From an uncultured bacterium (lineage in GTDB: Bacteria; Cyanobacteriota; Vampirovibrionia; Gastranaerophilales; Gastranaerophilaceae): 64,000 nucleotides of DNA. Under the pieces are notes generated by a model. It worked only from the letters and a program-made list of their open reading frames with translations, was not told the DNA's origin and made no database searches. Shown here one piece after another: positions 8,717 to 16,864 of the stretch (position 1 is its first letter; every line of letters starts with the position of its first letter). The position numbers and the translations under genes were made by a program. The stretch lies in the NCBI GenBank assembly GCA_902777605.1, contig CACYUI010000005.1:23046-87045 (forward strand), read 5' to 3'.

Positions 8717-9376
8717 ATGAAGCAAGAATTGATTTTTCTCGGGCCTCCGGCATGCGGCAAGGGAACTCAAACAAATATGTTATCTGAATATTTAGGTTTT
8801 CCTCATATTGATACGGGATCACTTTTGAGGGCTGAAATTGCTAAAGCAACCAAAGACGGTCTTGTTGCAAAATCGTTTATCGACAAAGGACAGCTTGTTC
8901 CGCCTGAACTTGTAGGTTCAATAATAGGAAACAGACTATCAGAAGACGACTGTAAAAACGGATATGTTCTTGACGGTTATCCTAGAAGTCTTGCGCAAGC
9001 ACAAATGCTTGAAAAAATAAATTCCGATATAGACAAAAACAATGAAGTTTCTTTCAAGGCAATATATTTTGATATAGATACACAAATCTTGATAGACAGA
9101 ATTGTTCACCGTCAATCTTGCCCCAAGTGCGGTGAAATTTATAACAAAAAGTTTAAGCCTTCAAAAATTGAAAATATTTGTGACAAATGCGGTGTAGAAT
9201 TAAAAACGCGCGCAGATGACAACGAAGAAATTGCAAAAGCAAGGTTTGAAACATATTATAGAGAAACCGCACCGCTTATTGAATTCTATGAAAGCAAAGG
9301 CGCTTTAAGAAAAATTGATGCAAACGGTTCTATAGAAGAAGTTTGGAAACGGTTGTTGGAAGCTGTAAATAATTAA
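8717..9376 (+). CDS. adk: adenylate kinase, zinc-LID type
   Basis: Converts ATP + AMP to 2 ADP. 219 aa, long form. Walker A is GPPACGKGT (residues 9-17), the NMP-binding motif is DTGSLLR, and DGYPRSLAQA is the conserved strand. The LID has four cysteines (CPKCGEIY ... CDKCG), which indicates structural zinc. A strong TATAAT at 8686-8691 lies in the short gap after uppS, so adk probably has its own promoter; AAGGAG is the ribosome-binding site. Confidence 0.97.
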   Translation: MKQELIFLGPPACGKGTQTNMLSEYLGFPHIDTGSLLRAEIAKATKDGLVAKSFIDKGQLVPPELVGSIIGNRLSEDDCKNGYVLDGYPRSLAQAQMLEKINSDIDKNNEVSFKAIYFDIDTQILIDRIVHRQSCPKCGEIYNKKFKPSKIENICDKCGVELKTRADDNEEIAKARFETYYRETAPLIEFYESKGALRKIDANGSIEEVWKRLLEAVNN

Positions 9377-9378
9377 AC

Positions 9379-9405
9379 AAAAGGTGCGAGAGTATCGCAC
9401 CTTTT
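9379..9405. terminator. bidirectional intrinsic terminator
   Basis: AAAAGGTGCGA, a 5-nt loop, then the perfect complement ending in TTTT. It lies between the convergent adk and ferredoxin-nitroreductase genes. Confidence 0.9.
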
Positions 9406-9408
9406 AAT

Positions 9409-10275
9409 TTACCTCAAAAAATTTGTAATAAGTCGTTTTGTTTTACAGAAAAAACAAGAGATTCTTTTATTTACTTCACTAATTTCCGAAATCTTATATG
9501 GTTCCGGCTGCGGTATGCGTTGATATTTTACGGCAGGATAACCTATCAGCATAGTGTAAACCGGAGTATATCCTTCAGGAATTTCCAAAATCTCGCACAG
9601 GTCAGGAAAAAGTTTGACGCAAATTTCTGCATACCCGCACCAGCAAGTTCCAAGCCCAAGACTATTTGCGTAAAGTTCAAGATAGCTGAGTGCTATAATA
9701 GGATCTTGAGGCGCACAAGGAGCGGTAATGGGTGATGAAACAACTACCATATGCGGAGCAGAACGAAAAATTATATCGTCACCTCTTTCAAAAGCCTCTT
9801 TATAACACTCAAAATGCTTAACGGCAGGGGCTAAAACTTTATTATTAAGTGCTTTTATGAGCCGATTATTAACTTTTTGTTTCAAAAGTTCCATTATTTC
9901 TTTTTTCTTTACAATCGAAAAATGAAGTTTATGGTTATTGCATCCTGTTGGAATATACGGAAGCATTGCTTTTAATTTCTCCCAAGTTTCTTCCTCGACT
10001 TCTTCAGCCTTGAATTGTCTAATACTTCTTCTGGTCTTTATCAGATTTAATAGTTTATCATCCGGCTGTTCGTTTATATTTTCTCCTGACTTGCCATCAA
10101 AAGTTATTGCACCTGCAGGACAAATAGAAAGACAGTGCTGGCAAGACAAGCATCTGTTTTCATGTTTCATTGCGGGAATTTTTTCAGCATCAAACTCTAA
10201 ACACATTGAAACGCAATCACTTATACATAGACCACAGTGTATACACTTTGATTTATCTATCTCTATTTTTGACAT
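9409..10275 (-). CDS. ferredoxin-nitroreductase fusion (2x[4Fe-4S] + FMN nitroreductase)
   Basis: 288 aa. The N-terminus carries two 4Fe-4S motifs (CIHCGLCISDC and CLSCQHCLSICP), followed by a nitroreductase domain from about residue 75 (TRRSIRQFKAEEV, the FMN phosphate-binding opening). A late CWCGYAE segment and a basic C-terminal tail follow. Such fusions use ferredoxin-type electrons to reduce nitro, quinone or flavin substrates in anaerobes; the true substrate is unknown. I start at the ATG at 10275, with AAAGGAG upstream, rather than at the GTG two codons earlier. It converges on adk. Confidence 0.88.
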   Translation of the reverse strand: MSKIEIDKSKCIHCGLCISDCVSMCLEFDAEKIPAMKHENRCLSCQHCLSICPAGAITFDGKSGENINEQPDDKLLNLIKTRRSIRQFKAEEVEEETWEKLKAMLPYIPTGCNNHKLHFSIVKKKEIMELLKQKVNNRLIKALNNKVLAPAVKHFECYKEAFERGDDIIFRSAPHMVVVSSPITAPCAPQDPIIALSYLELYANSLGLGTCWCGYAEICVKLFPDLCEILEIPEGYTPVYTMLIGYPAVKYQRIPQPEPYKISEISEVNKRISCFFCKTKRLITNFLR

Positions 10276-10406
10276 ACACACTCCTTTTTTAATTAATAAC
10301 CAATTATATCTTTTAAATTAATTTTTGTAAAATGTTCATTTTTATAAGGCAAATTTTTTTATAAAAAAAACTTTATACATACATAGGGAATTTGTTAGGA
10401 GTTTTA

Positions 10407-11099
10407 ATGGGATTAATTGACGCACAAAATATAAAACCCTGCAGAAGAAACAATTCAAAACCGACTTTTATTATTAATACAGATATTCTGCTATTAGATA
10501 ATGTGCCTGAGAGTCTGCGAAACCGGCTTTGTGTTTTTGATACTGATGGGAATAATATTATAGAAGAAATTAATGAAAATGGCGAAAATGAATTTGCTGA
10601 AATTATGGGGTTAGACTTAAAAAAATACATTATTTCTGAATCTATCAGCATGTTGAGAGATAACACTATTGTTCTAAAAAAAGAATTATCTGACGAAATG
10701 AGTGTTACAGAAATTAACAAGGAAAATTATTCCAGAGAATTATTAAAGGATAGTGAAAACAACCTTCTCGTAGAAAAAGTATATTCAGGCAGAAACGATA
10801 AAAATGCTATGAAAATTGTATACAAGCACATGGGAAGCGGGAATCATAAATTTCAAGTTACTCAAAATTATCAATACAGAACAAAAAACAACTCCAAAAA
10901 TGATTTATATAAGTTTGCAAGTGACAAAAACATAACAAAATTAACACAAGAATGCCAATTGAAAAGCGAGTCGTTTTTATACAACGGAAAACATATAGAC
11001 CCTGCTCTTGTATCTTATGACAAAGAAAACAGAAGATATCAATTCAAAGATCCTGATAGCGGGAAAACACTATTTTTTACTGATAGGTATAACTATTAA
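10407..11099 (+). CDS. hypothetical protein
   Basis: 230 aa, not recognised. No signal peptide or membrane span is visible; it is polar and rich in Asn, Lys and Glu. The N-terminus is MGLIDAQNIKPCRRNN, a short basic segment. The C-terminal half alternates aromatic and polar residues (YKHMGSGNHKFQVTQNYQYRT), suggesting beta strands. I place the start at the ATG at 10407 because TTAGGAG lies 7 nt upstream; a TTG five codons earlier would overlap that site. Composition matches its neighbours, so there is no sign of recent transfer. Confidence 0.6.
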   Translation: MGLIDAQNIKPCRRNNSKPTFIINTDILLLDNVPESLRNRLCVFDTDGNNIIEEINENGENEFAEIMGLDLKKYIISESISMLRDNTIVLKKELSDEMSVTEINKENYSRELLKDSENNLLVEKVYSGRNDKNAMKIVYKHMGSGNHKFQVTQNYQYRTKNNSKNDLYKFASDKNITKLTQECQLKSESFLYNGKHIDPALVSYDKENRRYQFKDPDSGKTLFFTDRYNY

Positions 11100-11128
11100 T
11101 TATTGCTTTTTTGTGATACATTTTTAGT

Positions 11129-12061
11129 ATGTTAGTATCACTTGTAAATAAAATTAATGAATTTAACGAATTTTTGTTTGAACCTGTTGATTCTTTAATT
11201 GAAAAGCTACCTTTTGCAGAATGGGTAATTGATGCAATTTGCGACAGTGTTCATTTGCTTCCGTTCCTGTTTATCGTATTTCTAATTATAGAATTATTAG
11301 AGTTTTTTTATGCAGATAAAATAAATTCAATACTAAAAAAAACAGGTAAAAGCAGTGTACTGGTCGGAAGTTTGGCGGCTATTATTCCACAATGCGGATT
11401 CTCCGTTATTGCAAGCAGTCTTTATTCAAAAAGAATAATTACAAGAGGGTGTCTTATTGCAGTATACCTTGCCACATCAGACGAAACCATACCAATATTA
11501 CTTGCCACACCGGCTAAAGCTTATATGATTGTTCCTATAGTTTTAGTAAAATTTGTAATAGGTATTACAGCAGGATATTTAATAGATATTATAAGACCTC
11601 AAGCCGTTGTTAGAAATGATGATATCAGTTTTGATATGATTGAAGAAGAAGGGTGCTGCAAACACGATATTGAACACGGTCACAAGCGTGAAATAATAAT
11701 TCACCCTATAATACATACAGCAAATGTTTTTGGGTTTATTCTCGTAATAACATTAATACTGAATTATTGCCTTGAAAGTGTTACAATAACCAACTTTATT
11801 GAAGGCGGCAAATACTTGCAGCCGATAATAGCATCATTTATCGGTTTGATACCTAATTGTGCCGTTTCAATAGGAATTACAATGATGCTGATTAAAGGAT
11901 CAATTACTTTCGGTGCTGCAATGAGCGGACTTCTTACAAATGCAGGATTAGGTCTTTTGGTATTATTAAAAAATAATGACTTTAAAGATACTTTTAAAAT
12001 AATAATATTCCTACTTGGAATTGGCATTGTTTCAGGTTTGATTTTGACATTTATTGCATAA
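11129..12061 (+). CDS. putative 10-TM heavy-metal/manganese exporter (ArsP_2-like permease)
   Basis: 310-aa polytopic membrane protein. Conserved elements in both halves of the pore are visible: PQCGFSVIASSLYSKR and SDETIPILLATPAK in the first, and a repeat-like IPNCAVSIGITMMLIKG in the second. A cytosolic loop contains a Cys/His cluster (EEGCCKHDIEHGHKREIIIH), likely metal-binding. This fits the putative 10-TM heavy-metal exporter family, variously annotated as arsenic or manganese efflux; the substrate cannot be told from sequence. No Shine-Dalgarno sequence and no riboswitch-sized leader are seen. Confidence 0.75.
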   Translation: MLVSLVNKINEFNEFLFEPVDSLIEKLPFAEWVIDAICDSVHLLPFLFIVFLIIELLEFFYADKINSILKKTGKSSVLVGSLAAIIPQCGFSVIASSLYSKRIITRGCLIAVYLATSDETIPILLATPAKAYMIVPIVLVKFVIGITAGYLIDIIRPQAVVRNDDISFDMIEEEGCCKHDIEHGHKREIIIHPIIHTANVFGFILVITLILNYCLESVTITNFIEGGKYLQPIIASFIGLIPNCAVSIGITMMLIKGSITFGAAMSGLLTNAGLGLLVLLKNNDFKDTFKIIIFLLGIGIVSGLILTFIA

Positions 12062-12149
12062 ATCATTTATATAGATGATGTCGTATTTAATAAAAAGTCT
12101 TATTCTGTTATGTGAGGGGTAGTGTGACCTCGCAAAAAGGGGATAAGAG

Positions 12150-12359
12150 ATGTTAAATACTGCGATTATCGCTCCGCAGAATGAAATTTCAGATTCTATT
12201 ACGAAGAATTGGACTGAACAAGCAATTGAATGCTACAAACTAAACGGAAATTGCAGTCTTTGTTCAATAAAACAAGGACATTATTCTTTTGCATGTCAAA
12301 TGCCTCGTGTAGTAGAAGCACTGAAACTTTTGAATGGCGAACCTAAAATAGATGACTAA
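12150..12359 (+). CDS. small cysteine-rich protein
   Basis: 69 aa with four cysteines at 28, 35, 38 and 49 (ECYKLNGNCSLCSI ... ACQM), spaced like a small zinc or iron-sulphur site. A strong ribosome-binding site (AAGGGGATAAGAG) precedes the ATG. The 5' leader contains a GAGG ... CCTC hairpin that could fold near that site. Short proteins with the pattern W-T-x-x-A-x-x-C-Y ... C-x-x-C ... C-x-M occur in other bacteria, as far as I recall, without assigned function. Its stop overlaps the convergent nitroreductase stop by 3 nt. Confidence 0.7.
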   Translation: MLNTAIIAPQNEISDSITKNWTEQAIECYKLNGNCSLCSIKQGHYSFACQMPRVVEALKLLNGEPKIDD

Positions 12360-12958
12360 AACTCATTTCCTATTTTTTCTAATGAAACAACATAATTGAA
12401 ATCGTTGCGTTGTTTGGGTTTGTCTGCGTTTTCCGCATCATATCCGAGTGTAATTATAGTAGATAAAATTTGTTTTTCATTCAAATTGAGTTCGGCTTTT
12501 ACCTTTTTATATAACTCAGGAGATATTCCCGTTATTTCATTTCCGGTAGCTCCAACTATACAAGAGCTTATGCCTAAGCTTTCTGCCTCAAGCATCATAT
12601 AGGAAATTGCATAAACAAGTTGTTCTGAGGTTCTTATTATCAAACCGTTTTCGCCTTGAAGCGCAGGGTTTAGGGCAGGGTTTTGAATATTTGAAATACC
12701 TTTCTTTTCCCATTCTTCTTCATCTGCTATACATACTATCAGGGCATCTGCATTTTTTACTTGCGCTTGTCCCAATGAAAGTTCCGACAATAAATCTTTA
12801 TTTTCCTGTGATTTTACCAGAATAAATTTCCATGGTTGAGAGTTCATCCAAGATGGAGCAAGTCTTCCTGCTTCCAGTATTTTTTTTAAATCTTCATCGC
12901 TTATATGTTTGTCTGTATATTTTCTCACGCTTTTTCTTGATTTAATCAAATCTAACAT
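12356..12958 (-). CDS. nitroreductase family protein
   Basis: 200-aa single-domain FMN nitroreductase. The FMN phosphate-binding opening SRKSVRKYTDKHIS and the APSWMNSQPWKFILV segment are typical, and the C-terminal GYDAENADKPKQRNDF matches the family ending. It lacks the ferredoxin domain of the nitroreductase at 9409-10275. It lies 13 nt after hpt and is the last gene of the minus-strand operon that starts at 18449. The physiological substrate is unknown. Confidence 0.9.
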   Translation of the reverse strand: MLDLIKSRKSVRKYTDKHISDEDLKKILEAGRLAPSWMNSQPWKFILVKSQENKDLLSELSLGQAQVKNADALIVCIADEEEWEKKGISNIQNPALNPALQGENGLIIRTSEQLVYAISYMMLEAESLGISSCIVGATGNEITGISPELYKKVKAELNLNEKQILSTIITLGYDAENADKPKQRNDFNYVVSLEKIGNEF

Positions 12959-12971
12959 AAAAACTCTCCCG

Positions 12972-13508
12972 TTAATTTTCTATATATCCTATGTACGGAA
13001 TATTTCTGAAACAGCCGTCATAATCAAGTCCGTAACCGACTAAAAATTTATCATCAACTTCAAAACAATAATAATCGGCATCAATATCAACTTCTCTTTT
13101 TATTTTTTTATCCAATAAAGAACAGAATTTTAGTGTCTTGACTTTAAAATTATGATTAATAAAATCGACCAAAAATCTTGCCGTATGTCCTGTGTCAATA
13201 ATATCTTCTACTATAAGTACATTTTTCCCGTTTAAGTCAGGTAAAGAAATATCAACCGCATTAACTTTTCCGCTGGAAGTCATTCCCGAACCATAACTTG
13301 ATAATCTTATAAACTCCATTTTTACAGGCATTGTCAAATGTTTTGCCAAATCAACCGTAAACATTACTGAACCTTTAAGAACGCATATCAAATAAACTTC
13401 TTCATCCTTAAAATCAGCGTTTAACTTAAGAGCCAAATCCGCTATGCCTTTTTGGATTTCTTGTTCTTGATACAAAACTTTTAAATTTTCTTTAGATATT
13501 TGTTGCAT
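12972..13508 (-). CDS. hpt: hypoxanthine phosphoribosyltransferase
   Basis: Purine salvage: hypoxanthine or guanine + PRPP to IMP or GMP. 178 aa, normal length. The PRPP loop VLIVEDIIDTGHTA, the LKGSVMFTVDL segment and the KFLVGYGLDYDG C-terminal motif are all present. The ATG follows the tilS stop with no gap (TAAATG). The tilS-hpt pairing is well known in many bacteria, which supports both calls. Confidence 0.95.
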   Translation of the reverse strand: MQQISKENLKVLYQEQEIQKGIADLALKLNADFKDEEVYLICVLKGSVMFTVDLAKHLTMPVKMEFIRLSSYGSGMTSSGKVNAVDISLPDLNGKNVLIVEDIIDTGHTARFLVDFINHNFKVKTLKFCSLLDKKIKREVDIDADYYCFEVDDKFLVGYGLDYDGCFRNIPYIGYIEN

Positions 13509-14849
13509 TTACTTTATCTCCAATATATGTGAAGGAGTACTTGTTACACCTATTTTATTACTCAATCCTACACCTATCACCCACAAAACTTCATCCCCCT
13601 TACAGAGCAGTGGAATATTATCGCGCATATGACGAGGTATTCCTCTTGAGTTCAAATATTTTTTGAGTTTCATACTACCTGCCATGCCAAACGGTGAAAT
13701 AACATCTCCATCTCTTCTTGTTCTTATTTCAAACGGAAAATCGACAAGTGATAAATCCACAAATGCTGAATAAGCAGTTGATATAGGGAACAAAAAGTCC
13801 TCTTTCCTATCAAAACTTTTTACTACAAAAACTTTATCTCCCAAACTATATTCACCAATACCATCAATTGTTACAAGAGATTCAATCTTTTTTGTTTCTT
13901 TTCTAGGTATAGTTTCTATAATCTTATCATCTGCATACAGCCACAAAGCAGTTGCTAACGATAAGGTTGTTCCGTTTTTTTGTTCCAAATTTTTTTCCAA
14001 AAAATCATATATTTCTCTGATTCTCTTCGACTCAGGATCTATATTCAACTGCTGAACAAATTCATACAAAAACCGCATTTTTACAGGTTTTGATAGTTTT
14101 TTGTACTCAATTGTATTCATAGATGTTTTATCAATAAATATCTGAGAACGAATTGCAGATAAATATTCTTCTATAATTTCGTTATCACTGATAGCATTCA
14201 TTGCCAGTGTATTAAGTGCATCTTTGACCTCCGGATTAACTTTTTCAAGCGCCGGAATAACATTTAATCTTATATAATTTCTCTTATAGTTTATATTTGA
14301 GTTTGAAGAATCATTATTTGGGACCAAGTTGTTTTTATTACAATAATCCATAATTTCAGAACGAAAAGTTCCTAAAAGCGGTCTATAAAAACAAGCTCTT
14401 TTTTCAGATATCCCCTTTAAACCTACAATTCCTGTTCCTTTAATAATTCTATACAAAACAGTTTCAGCATTATCATCCTTGTTATGCGCAGTAAATACGG
14501 CATCTGCATCATAATCATCACAGAGTTCTTCAAAAAATTCGTAACGGGCTATCCTTGCATCATTTTCTGTTTTTTTTAGCGATTTTGGAGCAGTTTTTGC
14601 AACAAATTCTATGCCTTTTGATGCTGCAAACAATTTACAAACCTCTTCTTCTTTATCAGATTCTTCTCCTCGCCAATTATGATTGAAATGTGCCGCAATA
14701 ACACGCATATTTACAAACTCGGGTAAATTTTTAATTTTTGACATAATATCAAGAAGGCACATAGAATCATACCCTCCCGAAAAACCTACAATTATTGTTT
14801 TATCTTGAAGATTATACTTATTTATAAACTGTACAATTCTATTTATCAT
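13509..14849 (-). CDS. tilS: tRNA(Ile)-lysidine synthase
   Basis: Converts C34 of tRNA-Ile(CAU) to lysidine so that it reads AUA; essential in most bacteria. 446 aa. The N-type ATP pyrophosphatase loop SGGYDS is near residue 25, with HNKDDNAETVLYRIIKGTG and the KRNYIRLNVIPAL strand following. The C-terminal TilS domain (VDFPFEIRTRRDGDVISPFGM ... GIPRHMRDNIPLL) is complete. It overlaps the upstream Clp_N gene by 11 nt and abuts hpt. Confidence 0.96.
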   Translation of the reverse strand: MINRIVQFINKYNLQDKTIIVGFSGGYDSMCLLDIMSKIKNLPEFVNMRVIAAHFNHNWRGEESDKEEEVCKLFAASKGIEFVAKTAPKSLKKTENDARIARYEFFEELCDDYDADAVFTAHNKDDNAETVLYRIIKGTGIVGLKGISEKRACFYRPLLGTFRSEIMDYCNKNNLVPNNDSSNSNINYKRNYIRLNVIPALEKVNPEVKDALNTLAMNAISDNEIIEEYLSAIRSQIFIDKTSMNTIEYKKLSKPVKMRFLYEFVQQLNIDPESKRIREIYDFLEKNLEQKNGTTLSLATALWLYADDKIIETIPRKETKKIESLVTIDGIGEYSLGDKVFVVKSFDRKEDFLFPISTAYSAFVDLSLVDFPFEIRTRRDGDVISPFGMAGSMKLKKYLNSRGIPRHMRDNIPLLCKGDEVLWVIGVGLSNKIGVTSTPSHILEIK

Positions 14850-16179
14850 TCTTTATTCCATGTCGAATTTCCATTGCATCGACACCCAATTGATCCAGCG
14901 CTTTCATTGCAAGTGAAGTTGGTTCGTTTAGTATTGCAAGCAATATGTCAACCGCTTCAATTTTTTGTTTATTATTTTTCTTAGCTGAAAGCCACGCTTT
15001 TTCTAAAACTCGTTTTGCCCGATTTGTAAATACAATCTCTTTATCAAAATATTCATTTCCAAATCCAACCAAACTCTCTATAACCTGTCGTGCATCTTTT
15101 AAAGTGATTTCTAAGTTATTTAACACTTCAAATGCTACACTTGTGCCCTCTGCAATAATCCCTAACAAAAACATCTCTGTTCCGACAATATTTCTACCGA
15201 TTCTTCTGGCTTCTTCTTTAGCAAGTTTCATTATTGTTAAAGTTTCGGGCATTTGTTTTTCTATTGGTTTTAAAATCTCTTCTGATAATTTATTTTCATT
15301 AACATCAAGCGATTTTATTATATCGTATGCAAGTCCCTTTTTTGTCTTTAAAATACTCAACACAATGTGCTCAGGAGTAATCACGGATGAGCCGAGTTCC
15401 TTTGCTGTTTGAAGAGCTGAATTCATCATCAAAAAAGCATTCGGTGTGAATATTATTTTCTTACCTTCGTATTCGGATTGTCTTGATTGCTGTTCTGAAA
15501 GTTTTGCTTCAAAAGTCTCAGTATTCAGTCCGTATTTATTGATTGTTCTTACAAGATCAGAATCAGGAGTTTCCAATATAGATGCCATAATTTGTTCTGT
15601 ACCCAATATTTCATACCCTTTTGCCGAAAGTTTTGATACAGCTCTGTCAAAAACTCCTGACAAAGCTTCGCCTTCATATACGGATTCAAAACTGCTTTTT
15701 TCCATATCTTCATCTGATGCAGCTTCCGGATGTTCAAGTCGTTTGATTTTCTTTTGAACAAGTTTAGTGAGAATTTCTCTAGCATTATAAATATCAAAAT
15801 TAAAATGCTCCAAAATTGCCGGCACATTTGAATTTTTGTCTGTTATCACTGACAAAAAAAGGTGTTCAAAAAGGATATTATTATTACCTGATCTGCTTGC
15901 CAAATCTAATGTATGCTTTAAAATTTCTTTATATGCATGGCTAAAAGGGATATTTTCTGTTTGTTTTGAAGTTTTAACTACATATTTTTCAACTTCTGTT
16001 TGAACCTCATTTGATGATAGCCCGTACATCCTAAAAAGTTTCAACGACACACCTTTTGCTTCATTAACCAAACCCAGCAAAAGATGTTCGGGCATAACTT
16101 CTGAGCATCCCATCTCGCGTGCAATACGCTGACTTTCACTTACTACATTTATCCCTTTTTCCGTAAATCTTTCAAACAA
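14839..16179 (-). CDS. stand-alone multi-Clp_N repeat protein (no AAA+ domain)
   Basis: 446 aa made only of Clp N-terminal repeats; no Walker motifs are present. I count six ~65-residue repeats: about 4-67, 77-145, 172-230, 245-307, 313-375 and 385-443. Each has the helix pattern with a P/G-T/F-E-H/M/I core (VMPEHLLLGLV, ILFEHLFLSVI, ILGTEQIMASIL, VITPEHIVLSIL, IVGTEMFLLGII, IEAVDILLAIL). ClpC/ClpA proteins carry only two such repeats ahead of their ATPase rings, where they bind substrates and adaptors. This protein may be an adaptor, a decoy or a substrate receptor for a Clp machine; that is inference. It lies between the DUF1292 gene (2-nt gap) and tilS (11-nt overlap). Confidence 0.85.
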   Translation of the reverse strand: MFERFTEKGINVVSESQRIAREMGCSEVMPEHLLLGLVNEAKGVSLKLFRMYGLSSNEVQTEVEKYVVKTSKQTENIPFSHAYKEILKHTLDLASRSGNNNILFEHLFLSVITDKNSNVPAILEHFNFDIYNAREILTKLVQKKIKRLEHPEAASDEDMEKSSFESVYEGEALSGVFDRAVSKLSAKGYEILGTEQIMASILETPDSDLVRTINKYGLNTETFEAKLSEQQSRQSEYEGKKIIFTPNAFLMMNSALQTAKELGSSVITPEHIVLSILKTKKGLAYDIIKSLDVNENKLSEEILKPIEKQMPETLTIMKLAKEEARRIGRNIVGTEMFLLGIIAEGTSVAFEVLNNLEITLKDARQVIESLVGFGNEYFDKEIVFTNRAKRVLEKAWLSAKKNNKQKIEAVDILLAILNEPTSLAMKALDQLGVDAMEIRHGIKNDK

Positions 16180-16181
16180 AA

Positions 16182-16463
16182 CTACTCATCCTCTTCTTCG
16201 CTTAAAGATTGAATATATTCGCATACTTTTTGAAATTCTTTTTCATCATCTATATTTTGGAAATAACCTTCTTCATTGTCTTCTATGTATTCCATAACAA
16301 TTACTTCCGAATCATCATCTTCTTCATCTGCTCCATATGGAAGCAATAGCGCATAAGTTTTTTCCTCAAAATCCACTACATCATAAATCTGGCATTTTAA
16401 AACTTGACCGTCATCACTTAAGATTTCTACTAAATTTTCATCTTGCTGCATTTCTTCACTCAT
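16182..16463 (-). CDS. DUF1292 family acidic protein
   Basis: 93-aa, strongly acidic protein of the DUF1292 (YrzB-like) family; function unknown. The core EILSDDGQVLKCQIYDVVDFEEKTYALLLP is characteristic. DUF1292 genes commonly neighbour ruvX, as here. I start at the ATG at 16463, which has TGGGGAA 6 nt upstream; an ATG two codons earlier overlaps the ruvX stop (ATGA) and is a possible alternative. Confidence 0.87.
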   Translation of the reverse strand: MSEEMQQDENLVEILSDDGQVLKCQIYDVVDFEEKTYALLLPYGADEEDDDSEVIVMEYIEDNEEGYFQNIDDEKEFQKVCEYIQSLSEEEDE

Positions 16464-16465
16464 AA

Positions 16466-16864
16466 TCATTTCCCCAAATATTGTTCTAGTATCACACAAG
16501 CACTTTCTATATCTACAAGTCCTTTATTTTTTCGAAAATCTACTTTCCTTTCCCTAAGCCTTTCTTCAGCCTCTTCGGAAGTTAGTCTTTCATCTTCTAA
16601 TATTATATCAAAACCATTTATTTTTTGTGAAAACTCTATACAATTTTTTGCCTGAAAACCGATTGTTCCATCCATATTTTTTGGAACACCGACAACTATC
16701 TTTTCTACTCGATTTTCTTTTGCAATTTTTGTTATTTCTTCAATAGCTTTTGCTTCAGGCTCTCTCGATATACACGAATGCGGTACTGCAATAACTTGCA
16801 GAAAATCACTTAATGCAATTCCGATTCTTTTTGTTCCGACATCAAGCGCCATGACCTTATGCAT
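16466..16864 (-). CDS. ruvX: Holliday-junction resolvase-like / pre-16S rRNA nuclease
   Basis: YqgF/RuvX family with RNase-H fold; in E. coli it takes part in 16S rRNA 5' maturation. The first catalytic Asp is in MALDVGTKRIGIALSD, the Glu and second Asp region in LEDERLTSEEAEERL, and the final Asp in VDIESACVIL. About 132 aa, normal length. I start at the ATG at 16864, preceded by AGGTGGG and overlapping the upstream HEAT gene by 8 nt; an ATG seven codons earlier lacks a good site. Confidence 0.93.
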   Translation of the reverse strand: MHKVMALDVGTKRIGIALSDFLQVIAVPHSCISREPEAKAIEEITKIAKENRVEKIVVGVPKNMDGTIGFQAKNCIEFSQKINGFDIILEDERLTSEEAEERLRERKVDFRKNKGLVDIESACVILEQYLGK

